Source: Cephalotrichum gorgonifer | Taxonomy: Eukaryota > Ascomycota > Sordariomycetes > Microascales > Microascaceae | NCBI GenBank assembly: GCA_900312665.1 | Contig: ONZQ02000001.1 | Span: 746,954-810,953, forward strand | Reading direction: 5' to 3' | DNA: 64,000 nt | Shown: positions 12,601 through 22,788 of the stretch, piece after piece | Layout: every line of letters starts with the position of its first letter | How positions within the stretch are numbered: the first letter of the stretch is position 1 | Notes under the pieces: model-generated | The model's input: only the letters and a program-made list of their open reading frames with translations | What the model was told of the DNA's origin: nothing | Database searches by the model: none | Position numbers and translations under genes: made by a program

Positions 12601-14829
12601 GCTTGAATTCTGCCCAGGGTGTGATTACCTGGTGTCATGTGGCAACAAGCACCTCGTCGTCTGGGACATCAAAACCGGGGAACCCATGTTCTCGTCCGGC
12701 CTTCAGGCAGCACCGCTCTCAGCTACATTTTTGAGCGACGAGGAGCTGCTCACAGCATCGCCGGCGAGCGAACTGACAAAATGGTATGTCTGGGGCTACA
12801 CTAGGACGGGGCATTATCTTTCGTTACTGATACACTGGACCATAGGAACTTTCATACCGGGGAACAGGAGACTCTTTCTTGGCTCGGATTCGACGACTAC
12901 GGTCCGTCCGCCACGAGCATGCCAGACCAACCACCCAGCAAAGTGGCATTCTCTGGTCCCCTGCTAGACTACGATTCCCTCTTGGCGGTTGGCTACCGCA
13001 ACGATCATGTCCTCATTTGGGATTCTATGGAGCTGCAACTGCTCGGAAAATGCGAGACTACAAGCACCAATGGCGTCGATGATATGGTGTTCAATCCCAA
13101 CTACGAGATTCCGGCTCTGGTAGTCTCATACGCGGACGGCAGCCTCGGTGTGTTCGATTACACAACTCTAAAACTTGACGCCTCCAGGCCGAATGTGTTC
13201 GCAAACAGCCTGTCATGCTCCAAGGATGGTCGAAGCCTAGTATGTGGGACCGGCCAAGGCACCATCCATGTTTATGAGTTCGATCAGGGGAACGACGGTA
13301 ACATCATCCTCACGCCTATCTATCGGATCAACTCCCTTGAGGATGCAATCAGAGGGGTGGCATTCCACTTTGAGGGACTTCGATTCGTGGACATCACCCG
13401 TCGCCAGTGCCGTGTCTGGGAGCCCGCAGCTCTTGTCAGAAGGGACAACGAGGTCGAGAGTACTAGCGACGTTGTCTCGCTGCCCCACAGGAGTGTCGGG
13501 GCAGTGGCTGCTCCGGATAAACCGCCAATTTCGACTCCGCTCGCGACCTCTAAGGACGGTCGCTTCCTCGTTGGCGGGAATAGCAATGGACCAGTCATCC
13601 TCTTCTCCGCCGATGACGGGTCTGAAATGGAAACGGCATATTCCCATGCTCGAGGTGCCTCACTAAGCTTGGTGGCATTGTCAGACTCAGGTAGTATTGT
13701 TGCCTCGGCGGACGATTCTGGCAGAATAATCGTCGCCGAGCTTCCTAGGTCCCTTCAAGTAACCCCTGGAGAGGAGGGGCTGTGCCAAAACTTGACACTC
13801 AAGATCGTCCTCGACCAGCGGTCTGGGCGTGTTGTGTCACAGCTTCTTATCAGCCCAGAAGCCAATCGCCTCCTCGTCGTATCATCTGAGGTAGCGGAGC
13901 TTTGGGAGATACCGCAAGGGATACTGCTTCGGCAACACCAGTTTTCCGTGGGCCACACTTCGACGGGGGCCGAAGCCAAACCGTCGTCTTCAGTCAGTCC
14001 TTCTGTCATTCAGCATCCCTCAAACCCGACCTCGTTCATAGCCGTGACTGGGGGAGTGTGTCGAATATTCAGCTGGGCCGACTTTTCAGAGTTGACCTCG
14101 CCCGACGGTGTCCAGCTACTGCATTCTACATACTTCGATCTCAGTACTTCGGGAAATGCGTTCTACCACCCTATCCCAGGGGTTGGGGTCCTAGAGCATA
14201 GAATGCCCTCTCCGTCCTCTGCGGGCCAGTTGATTCTGTGGCCCACAACTGCATTCGACGAGGGCTCAGACGTTTCCGGGCAGCCACTTAAGGATCACGG
14301 GCTAGGGGCACTCGGCCCTATCATTCATTCCGTCGTGGGCGTAATTGGCGGCACGAGGGTCGTTTTCCTGGACACAAACCTCTGGATATGCAGCTTCGAC
14401 TTGCGACTGTCTTCCACAGCCGGTGTTCGCAGCCGGAGTAGAAGCCCGGGTCCTCTGAGCGGCGGCCGCTCGGGGACACCAGCCCCTGATCAAGACACGA
14501 TCGGGCACGTTCGCCGGCACTTCTTCGCCATGAGCGAATGGAGAGATGGCGGTAACAACTTCAGCGCTCTCATGGCCCCTTCTAGGAGGTCCGGCCGCAA
14601 TGGCAGCCATAACTTCGCCTTTGTCGCCGGGCACCGTGTTCTGCTAGTTCAGGGCGGGCTGGACTTTTCCGAGACGGTCACATTAGGCGGCTTATCTGGG
14701 AGAGCTTCCAGATCGGGGGAGATTGGATGGGCCGTAAAGACAGGCCAGCTGATGGCGAAACCCTCAGGCGGCCAACAGTGGACGGTGGTATCTGGCAGTA
14801 TGCATCGGAGGTCGTCATCCAGCTGGTAG
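9639..14829 (+). CDS. NLR-type STAND protein: esterase-like, NACHT, WD40
   Basis: Predicted 1680-residue protein, exons 9639..9647, 9734..12783 and 12846..14829. Residues about 48-250 form an alpha/beta-hydrolase domain with an IFIHGLGG oxyanion block and the nucleophile elbow GHSMGG (Ser152), as in the SesB-like esterase N-termini of fungal NLRs. A NACHT-type NTPase follows: Walker A GRPATGKS (385-392) and Walker B WVIDGVDE (484-491), with a helical region after it. The C-terminal half carries about eight or nine diverged WD40-like repeats, with blocks such as HLVVWDIKTGE, HVLIWDS and AELWEIP, presumably a beta-propeller sensor. In fungi such proteins act in heterokaryon incompatibility and probably immunity: the sensor triggers NTP-driven assembly that activates the N-terminal effector. 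The 9-nt first exon (ATG GAC CAG) is supported by GTAGGT donor, CTAAC branch and TAG acceptor; if it is wrong, ATG 9740 is the start (1675 residues). Confidence 0.88.
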
Positions 14830-15832
14830 TCTTGCCCGGTCCACTACAGAGGATCTCTTATACCCCGAATGTAATGATAATCACGGAGAGGGCGATCTGC
14901 CCTTGGTATGTAGGTGTTTACAGCGTCGATATCAAGATGTGGCTTAGTCGAGCACTCCCTCAAGTCTAGAAGTATTAACAAGCTTCACGCCATGAGACCC
15001 CAAAATTGGGCTATCCGTATCTCGGACAACAACCCAAGTTCTCAATTTCCAATTGATCCGTCCTTCTGGTTTTTTTTTATCTGGCGCGGATTGTTTCTCT
15101 CCCTGGAAGACAGAGACTCTGGTAGCTTGGAAGGGACTTTGATGAGTTGGAGCAAAGATTATATGGACGATAGTTACATCCATGTGTATTTATCTACATG
15201 GCGCCTGAGGAAGTGGGTTAGCGACGGCACACGGGCTGTCGGTGGTCAACTTGAAGGACCCGACCAGTTCTCAAGAAAGCGAACTTCAGCTCAAACTAGT
15301 AACATGGATGGCTATTGCAGGCACACTCACGCCTGGCCTGCGGTCCGTGCTGCACAAGGTCTTATTAGTCATTAGCGTGCATCGGGCGAGTACAGAGAGT
15401 TGAGCAGCTTCACCATGGATAGATTCTCAAGAAATGACCAAACTACCTCATTCCTGTTTTCGAGCTCATTCCTATTTGCACTTTTATTGATATACCCCAA
15501 AAGCGTCTGTTAATGTAGGGACAATTTACCGCTCTGAAATACAAAGCGCTGGCGCCATCTACACCACAACAACTCACGCATAGACCCTGGCACTTTACCT
15601 TGTACTTGTTTGTATCTGTCTGTATCGCTCTTTGAAGCACCAACCGACTCTCGACCTATCCAAACCTGGAACCTACCCCTGACGCGAAGCCACCTACCAC
15701 GACTCGGAACCGAACGACGTCCATAAGCTGCAACTGCTGCGTAAACCGAAGCCTAAACCTCGTTTCTTCCGTTCTCGTTCTCCGCTTGGACACATCCAAC
15801 CCCGCATCGGAGAACCACCGCGCTCTCCAGCT
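14830..15832. other. Intergenic spacer between NLR and dynamitin genes
   Basis: This contains the 3' flank of the NLR gene and the promoter of the dynamitin gene. A few short open frames exist, but none has coding bias or a motif. No repeat or RNA gene was seen. Confidence 0.5.
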
Positions 15833-17342
15833 ATGGAGCTCAGTCGGAAATATGCTGGATTGCCCGACCTCGTAAGGCTCCCCTCCACGTCCACCATGTG
15901 ACGGGATTGTTTTAGAAACTTACACAGCTCTCCCAAAGGACTCGGCGCCCGACATCTACGAGACCCCCGAGCTAACGGATGATAACTCCACCGTTCCCGT
16001 GCGTACACCGCCCTGAAATCAACCCCCCCACTTGCCTCCCTAACCCCCGGTCCAGGGCACCACATTGCGATCCCGCTCCGAGGCCGACTCCGACGAAGAC
16101 ACTGCCGACGAAACGGGCATATCCCGTTCCAAGCTCCGCGTGAGCGACGCCCGCTCCCGCTTCGATTCCAAGCGCTACAACTCCGCCGGCGTCGACTGGT
16201 CCGACCGCCTCGATAGCAAGCGGCGGATCTACAGGTCCAATGCGCAGCGGAGCCGCATCCTCGAGGATGGTACGGAGGAGCTGGGTGACTTGAGCGACGA
16301 GGACGACGACGAGGCCGCTGAGAGCCTAGAGAGGAAGATCGCGAGGCTAAAACGCGAGGTGGAAGAGGCGAAGGAGGAGTACGCACGGAGACGCGCCTCC
16401 GCCGCGGCTGGCAAGACGAAGGGAGAGGAAGAGGCGGGCAGAGAGGAACTCGGGTCTCTTGGTCAGATTCTCGAGGAGATATCGCGCCCTGCCGGGGTCG
16501 GGCGGTCTACGCGCGTGGGGAAGCCCCTCGCGGCCGTTTCACAGGAGGCGGGCGACTACGCGCAGGGCAGCGCCATCAGCGAGGCTACGTACACGGTCAC
16601 CTACGCCCCGGCCTACGAACAGTCCCACGCCCTGGCCAAGGCCGCCGAGTTCGAGCAGAGGCTTGTCTCCCTCGAGAGGACCATCGGGGTCGGCTCGACC
16701 ACCAGCCTCGAGCTCGGCCTGAACGGCCTGCCGCGGGCCATACTCCCCACCGTGGAATCGATGCACCAGCAGATATCCGCGCTCGGCACGGCATCCACGA
16801 CGTCTCTCGACGCCATCAGCCGCCGCGTGCGGGCCATCGTCACAGACATTGACAACCTGAACAAACGCAAGGCCCAGAAGATCCCTCAGCAGGAAACTAG
16901 CAAGTACGGGTCCGACATCCACGACTCGGAGCCGAGGGCGGGCCTAGGCGAGCGGAGATCCACATTAACAAGCAGGAGGGAGGACGAGGCGGCGGCGGCA
17001 GCGGCGGCGGCGGCGGAGAAGGACGACCAGGCGGCCAAGATCAACGCCCTCTACGGGACCCTGGCCACCATCGAGAACCTCGCGCCCCTGCTACAGCCTC
17101 TCCTGGACCGTCTGCGGTCGCTCAGGGCCATACACGCCGATGCGGCCGCGGCGAGCGAGACGCTGGACCGGATCGAGAAGCAACAGGTTGATACGGCGGC
17201 CGAGCTGCGGCAGTGGCGCGAGGGCCTGAAGCAGATATCCGCGAAGATGGAGGAGGGGGGCGCGAGAATGGAGGGTAACATGAAGGTGATGGACGCCTGG
17301 GTGAAGGATTTAGAGTCACGGATGGGGAAGCTGTCGGCGTAG
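15833..17342 (+). CDS. Dynactin subunit 2 (dynamitin, p50)
   Basis: Predicted 461-residue protein in exons 15833..15871, 15939..15998 and 16056..17342. The N-terminus MELSRKYAGLPDLDSAPDIYETPEL, read across the first splice, is the hallmark of dynamitin. Dynamitin is the shoulder subunit of dynactin, the activator that links cytoplasmic dynein to cargo and is needed for nuclear migration and vesicle transport in hyphae. After the acidic segment there are long heptad-like regions, e.g. SLERKIARLKREVEEAKEEY and the C-terminal 120 residues, expected to form coiled coils. An Ala-rich run of about eight residues after EDEA, encoded by GCG-type repeats near 16989-17015, and a low-complexity segment before the last coiled coil are local features. 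The first two exons are only 13 and 20 codons, both ending in phase 0. Confidence 0.93.
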
Positions 17343-17912
17343 GTGTAGACGAAGACCACCTGCTTTAATATACCCCTGTGCCTGGCTTCATGTATTCGCG
17401 TGACCACTAAAAACGCGACCGACTCTTCCTCGCTATAGGATGCCATGGAACAATCGGCCGGACTGTGGGAGGGATACGCAAAGGCCACTCTATGGGGTAT
17501 CATCATGTAGCAACGGTTCCCCCGCGCTGCGGCATACTCCGCAGTAAACCAGCTTTCTTCAGCTGATTCAAACGCTAAACCACACAAGTTTAGGAGCAAA
17601 TCAATCAAAGGCCTAGCGTCCCTGAGCCAACCTCGACCATCCAGGACGAGAGAGGCCCCGAAGCTAAACATATTAGTCACGTGATCTATACCGCACAGCT
17701 GGCTGGCGGGTGCACGGGCCAGTTTTTCGCGCGGGGCACCAGCTGCGAGGGTTTCCCACCACGAAAACCCTCAATCGAAAAACCCGCCGACAAGTCGAAA
17801 AAAAGTCACCCTTTCGAAAGCCTCACCCCCAACCTCGAATTTCCGACGCCCCTTCCCCGACAATCTTTCCACCGATCCCGAAAGGAAAAAACAATCACAC
17901 AGCACCGCAGAA
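17343..17912. other. Intergenic region: dynamitin 3' flank and eS28 promoter
   Basis: This stretch holds a probable 3' untranslated region followed by the promoter of the ribosomal protein gene. GTCACGTGATC at about 17676-17686 contains a CACGTG E-box, a plausible regulator site upstream of a ribosomal protein gene. The last 120 bases are C/A-rich, as expected for a highly expressed fungal leader. Confidence 0.5.
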
Positions 17913-18440
17913 ATGGATTCTTCGAAGACCCCCGTCAAGCTTGTCAAGGTCACCCGAGTCCTCGGCCGCACCGGTACGATTTTCTACAACCCGTATTCTG
18001 AATGAGCCCTTGATCTCTCTCCCTCGAGAACGTGGGTGCCTATAGCGACCGACATGATGAGCCGAACAGCGATGATTTTTTCGACGTCGAGATGGGCACC
18101 GCGCAATTGGGGGATTGGGAGGGGAGACAATTGTCGTTTGTGGAGGAAAAAGGTGGATCGAGAGAAGAGGCTGACAGGTTGGGTTTATAGGTTCTCGTGG
18201 AGGTGTGACGCAGGTCCGCGTCGAGTTCATGGATGACCCTACCCGGTCTATCATCAGGAACGTCAAGGGACCCGGTACGGACTCTCCCCCTCCCAGGTCA
18301 ACTCTCCCGATTACAACCGAACTACCGAGTGGAAGGGAAACCTATGGAAAACTAACATGTGCCTTGTGCCTAATATAGTCCGTGAGGATGACATCCTCTG
18401 CCTCCTCGAGTCTGAGCGTGAGGCCAGGCGTCTGCGCTAA
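17913..18440 (+). CDS. RPS28: Small ribosomal subunit protein eS28
   Basis: Predicted 68-residue protein in exons 17913..17973, 18191..18274 and 18379..18440, which is the normal length of eS28. The peptide runs from MDSSKTPVKLVKVTRVLGRTG through SRGGVTQVRVEFMDD and the highly conserved SIIRNVKGPVREDDILCLLESEREARRLR. eS28 is an OB-fold protein of the small-subunit head near the mRNA exit channel. Introns of 217 and 104 nt have GTACG donors and TAG acceptors; both interrupt in phase 1. The first intron is long relative to most in this window, a common trait of ribosomal protein genes. I see no sign of damage. Confidence 0.96.
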
Positions 18441-19604
18441 ACTCCTTTTCACGATGGATAGCGGTGCCTAATGGTGGGGGAAACTGGGGAGGAGTCGCGG
18501 GGGGTTTGGCGCGAATGATGTATTCACGGCTTGGGTTCTTTATAAAGGAAAGGAACGAAATGTCTATCATGGGAAAAAGGGGTGGAAAACGAAACACACC
18601 TTTTTGGTTGAATCCCCCGACGAGGCTACACGGAAGGGGGGGAGGGGAGAGGGAGGGAATCCCCCCCAATCTTCTTTTTTTGTTAGAGGAGTCATAAACC
18701 GGCATCTGCATTGCAGGGGGGGAAAACAACACAAAATTCGAGGACCAAAGATTTCTCCCAACCACACGAGCATGCGTTCGGCAAAGCGATTCCTTTTTCG
18801 AGTTCGGGTTCATATCAGCGAGAAGGCGGGCCGAGTACCCCGTTTCACATGGGATGGTCCCGCGCGCAAACGCTCCGATCCTTGGGCTACAGAGGGTGTT
18901 TTCATCCCCCGCTGGCTCCTTCTGTACTCTCACTTGAACTCTTCCAATCCGTTGTTCACGAAAGGAAACCCTGAGCAAGCAATGGGCCGTCATCACCTCA
19001 TGGGACCTGCATTACTTCGTGTGACGTTCGGATCTTCCTGCGCACCACCCTTTTGGAGTCCCTTGCCTCGCCCGGTTTCTCCTTGTTCCACTTGACTCGA
19101 GCCATTCTCGCAAGAGTACGGGAATACCCGCCACCTTGGCGATAAGATCTAGATCCTTGTGAAGCGGCACTCTGTGTTGATGGAATTCTTCCGGTGCAGA
19201 TGTACCTAAAAACGACGCCCTTATAGAGCAGGACATGCGCGTAAAACTGGCCAAACAGTGTCGAACTTTTTGGTCTCTATTATCTCCCTTTCGGCCGAGT
19301 GGTTAATACCGATGCTCCGAAAAAGGTCGTCACCGAAATCTGCTTATTGATGTCGTCCCTCGTGTTGTTCTAGAAGCCGAAAGACAGTAAGCATCACGTG
19401 GGGGAGAGTAGCTTCCCAATTTTTTCAAAATTTCGGCCCCAAATTTCTCCTATATAAGCTCCAGCTCACGACCCGTTCTCCCCGAATTTTCTCCATCCTT
19501 CCCACTTCACTCACGAACTTCCTTTCTTCTCTCTTTTTTTAATCTGTCGCAACGCTACAACGCAGTTTGTAGCCTTGCACGCTACTCTCTGCTTTCTCAA
19601 ATCC
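18441..19604. other. Spacer: eS28 3' flank and promoter of the MOCS2A gene
   Basis: No coding frame is supported. GT-to-G-rich low-complexity stretches lie near 18590-18680. A tRNA-like A-box sequence at about 19290 is not accompanied by a foldable tRNA (see rejected items). The right end is promoter-like: CACGTGG at about 19395, a TATATAA box at about 19451 and a pyrimidine-rich leader up to 19605. Confidence 0.5.
19451..19460 (+). promoter_or_regulatory. TATA-like box upstream of the MOCS2A gene
   Basis: The sequence CTATATAAGCTCC is followed by about 100 bases of C/T-rich leader, the usual architecture of a fungal core promoter. Distance to the first candidate start codon at 19605 is about 145 bases. 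The assignment rests on sequence resemblance only. Confidence 0.45.
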
Positions 19605-20182
19605 ATGGGTAAGTTCTCTACCAGATTCAACTCACACCCCAATTGCACTACCTACTACACCATGGCAAAATGATGAACAAATATGCTACAATTTCTGAGT
19701 ACATTCGATGATGTACTTTTTCCACCAAGATCGCTGAAGCTTCCATACAAAACCACTCTCTTTCTTCATCTCGAGAACAATATGGTTTCCAAGAGCTCTT
19801 TTTTGGCTAACGCGAAATTTGCCTTGGACAGATACAGATACCCCAACACGCGAACAGTAGTTTTTGTTGAGCAACCTTTGGGGCGGCCATGTCGTCCGGC
19901 AGGCCTCCGCCGGGCCACTTCACGGTCCTATACTTCGCCGCCGTGAGCACCCACACAGCACGCGACTCCGAGTCCCTGCCCGCCCCCCTGCCCCTGAAGA
20001 GCCTGTTCGCGGCCCTCGAGGAGAGGTACCCCGGCATCGGGGAGAAGCTGCTGCGCTCGTGCCTCGTGACCGTGAATCTCGAGTATGTGGATATCACGGC
20101 CGAGGAGGAGGGCAGCGGGGCGGGCGTGGTGATTCAGGAGGGTGACGAGGTCGCTCTTATCCCTCCTGTTAGCTCGGGGTGA
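19605..20182 (+). CDS. Molybdopterin synthase sulfur carrier subunit (MOCS2A/CnxG type)
   Basis: The main exon, with ATG at 19889, encodes 97 residues of the MoaD/ThiS beta-grasp family: an FTVLYFAAVSTHTA strand, SCLVTVNLEYVD, then EGDEVALIPPVSSG at the carboxyl end. MoaD proteins carry sulfur as a C-terminal thiocarboxylate and, with the large subunit, turn precursor Z (cPMP) into molybdopterin, as needed for nitrate reductase in fungi. Here the last two residues are Ser-Gly rather than the usual Gly-Gly; the terminal Gly that is modified is present. An alternative start fits well: ATG at 19605, exon of four bases ending at 19608, GTAAGT donor, 263-nt intron and GAG acceptor at 19871 continue in frame as MATFGAAMSSG. 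I report that longer model (104 residues); it could instead be a leader intron with initiation at 19889. Confidence 0.82.
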
Positions 20183-21645
20183 CGTGAGATGTATGAGCAC
20201 GGCGGCGCGTGTCTCTGTGTGGGTTCATGGCGTTTGCGCTGGTAACGACTTTTACGACTTGGACGCTTCTACTTATCTTAATAGAAACATATGGTTTGAC
20301 GATTTGGATGGCTCCTCCTTGCGGATGCGAAAATCTTTGGGAGCTTGACCGTGAAAACAAGAAAAAAACACCTTGTCTACACTCTGAGACCAACCCATTA
20401 CTCCGTGGTTGGTTTCAATTTTAGATTCAAGGAAGAGAAACTAAAGTCCCCTTACTCACCGCTTGGGCCATTACACCATAGCTCCTGAGGTCCATATCCA
20501 AGGGATACATCTATTAATCCTCGTAACTTGCTCATAAACTTGATTCGTATTCTCCAATCAATTCTGGGGACGCGTCACGACATAGATAAGATGGGCGGGT
20601 GCAGGACATGCTGTGCCTCGCGTGCTCTAATTGTCTCGGAGCGTTCGGTCCGTTCCAGGAGCTACCGATATTCCAGCATATAACAAGTCCTGTTGAAACG
20701 CATCGTCGTGCACCAATTCCGCATTATATCCTACAAGAACTATAGGGCCTGCGTCCTGCTCATACGGACATGGACAAACTACATCCGCCGTTGACATCGT
20801 CCCACTTCCTTGGCTCCAAAGCTCGTGGAGCCCTTGTCCCACATCTTCTCAACACACCATGATTGTCACCATACTCAGTCCGCCCCACGTTACCTTCTAG
20901 GCTATCCATGACCTTAATAGGAGACGGCGAGGGGGAAGCAAGACTCGGCGCAAGTCTCCACAGGCCGTAGACCAGCTCATATATAGGCCTGTGTTGGCCG
21001 AACGCAGTCCAGTTCTAGAGCCTCCAGTGCTAAGAATGGGGAGAATGAATCGTTAGCCTAAGAGGTCAAATAGATGGAGCTCGTCATATCCCAGAAGCGC
21101 CCATGCCCAACACAAATCGAGTCGCGATGAGGAAAAAAGAAAGGCACGTCAGAAGTAGGTGATATTAGTCTCATGGCCCCACGAAGGGGGCTCTGAAGTA
21201 GCAAATACTTGTAGAACATCATGTGCGGGGTGAACTCTTTATGGCATGGGCGCCCCCAGTGAGGAGAGGAGGATTGTAGCAAAAACGTACCTTGGACATT
21301 TTGTCCTAGTCGGAAACGAGACGAAGGCGGGATCCCCGGGGGTTGTAAGGCCGGGCCGGCCAGCTCTATCGCCACTTTTTTGTTCAAAGCGAAAATCTCG
21401 CGGCTTCATCCTCCGGCGTCGAATTACGAGGAACGCCTCGCTCCTCGCCCCCCGTATATCGAGCGCACATCTCCGTGGAGATAATCCGAAGTCGCATTCT
21501 AATACCGTAGTTCGTCTAGGCGTGCGAGGTCGGGCAGGGCGTCGCGATAGCATCGATATCGGATCGTCCGGGCGAGCGCGCAGAGGAAGCGAGGCGAGGC
21601 GAGGGAGAACGAGGGTAAAGGGACGTGTAGAGAGTAACCCCAGCT
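20183..21645. other. Convergent 3' spacer between MOCS2A and SDH6 genes
   Basis: Two genes converge on this 1.46-kb stretch, so it needs no promoter for them. A frame of 140 codons at 21246-21668 on the plus strand has no family motif, and an opposing frame of 136 codons covers the same bases. I see no convincing gene, RNA or mobile element. Confidence 0.5.
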
Positions 21646-21976
21646 TCACCGCACATCAATCTTCCTGACCTCCGGACTCGCATACACCTCCAGCTGCCTC
21701 TTGCCCTTCCGCAGCAGATACTCGATCAGCCCGAACTCCCGCTTGCTGATGCCCACGTTCTGCTCGAAGGCCGCGCGCGCGAAGGATTTGAAGGCGGGCC
21801 TAGCTTCCTGATATTTCCCCCCAATCCTCTAGGTCAGCCAATTGTTTCGGGCTCCTCCTTGAAGGGTTCAATTGTGGCGATTTAGAGGCAAAGCTTACAG
21901 CAGGCTTCGTCCGACACGCCCTCAGACACTGTCTGTAGAGCGCAAGGACCTCCTTCTGGATACCGGAATGGGCCAT
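21646..21976 (-). CDS. SDH6: Succinate dehydrogenase assembly factor 1 (LYR protein)
   Basis: Predicted 86-residue mitochondrial matrix protein in exons 21976..21899 and 21828..21646, too short to stand out as an open frame. The peptide begins MAHSGIQKEVLALYRQCLRACRTKP, with the LYR tripeptide at residues 13-15, continues through FARAAFEQNVGISKREF and ends with IEYLLRKGKRQLEVY. This matches the SDHAF1/Sdh6 branch of the LYR family. In yeast and human the protein binds the iron-sulfur subunit of complex II and protects or helps load its clusters. The 70-nt intron has a GTAAGC donor, a GCTGAC branch and a TAG acceptor and lies in phase 0. The partner subunit SDH2 is encoded in the same window at 51.0-52.1 kb. 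Confidence 0.9.
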
Positions 21977-22788
21977 GTTATTGGAAAGTATTCGTACTGA
22001 GTAGAAGAAAGAAGAACAAAAGAATATCGTTTATTGTGTTCGCCCAATGGAGGAAGGGGGAAAGAGAGTGAGCAGCGGATGGAAACTGGGTTATTGCGTT
22101 GTAAGATGGGAATAGAACGGGAGCAGCATGCGCCCCGAGAAATATTTTTGGGACTCTGGAGCTCTGGAGCTTGGATGGAAAGTTCCAATGGACCTCGGTC
22201 GAAGCTCCCCGACTTCGCCGACCGCCGGACCCACCCATGTAAGTATTACCACACACCAGGCCGGACGGACTTCAAACACCCACCTCATATGCCAGCCACC
22301 ACATCTCACAAAACCCTTGCATGTCACTCGATAAATATACCATCACATATATCAAAAGATGAACCGCATTTATATAGGTTTGTACATTGATGTTTCCTGT
22401 CCTACCATGCCTCTCCTAGATCCATCTAGGGACCTTCTCGCCTCCCAACCGCCATGCCAGACAACCATCCAGGCTCATTCATACACATAACCCCTTCCTT
22501 CCCTCCCACCCAATATTAAGTCCATAAATATATCCTTTTTTTTTCTTCCTGCGCTAAATAGCCAAGCGCGTTCCCCAGGTTCCATGCATTGCAGACGACA
22601 AAAACAAAGGAGATAGGGAGAGACAGAGAGAGAGCCATTATACATCCCTTTGTATCCAAGCAAAATGCAATGCAATGCAAGAAAAAAAAAACCAAGCAAA
22701 CACAATCCTGTCCTCCTCAATATCCATCCTTCTTCATATATTACCACCTTCGTAAGCCGTAATTGTATAGCGAAACCCCAGGTCTCAC
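21977..22788. other. Spacer between SDH6 and the membrane protein gene
   Basis: This contains the promoter of SDH6 and, on the right, the 3' flank of the large membrane-protein gene. It has AT-rich tracts and short homopolymers. I see no gene. Confidence 0.5.

Noticed and set aside
15694..16386. 230-codon minus-strand frame opposite dynamitin
   Set aside because: Arg/Ser-rich shadow of a GC-rich coding exon with clear dynamitin similarity on the other strand.
18370..18996. 208-codon minus-strand frame downstream of and overlapping eS28
   Set aside because: It overlaps the last eS28 exon in antisense and consists of low-complexity Pro/Phe/Arg sequence without coding bias.
19287..19370. Sequence TCGGCCGAGTGGTTAATAC that resembles the A box of tRNA-Ser/Leu
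   Set aside because: No matching acceptor or T stems and no GTTCRANNC B box at the right distance; a cloverleaf cannot be drawn.
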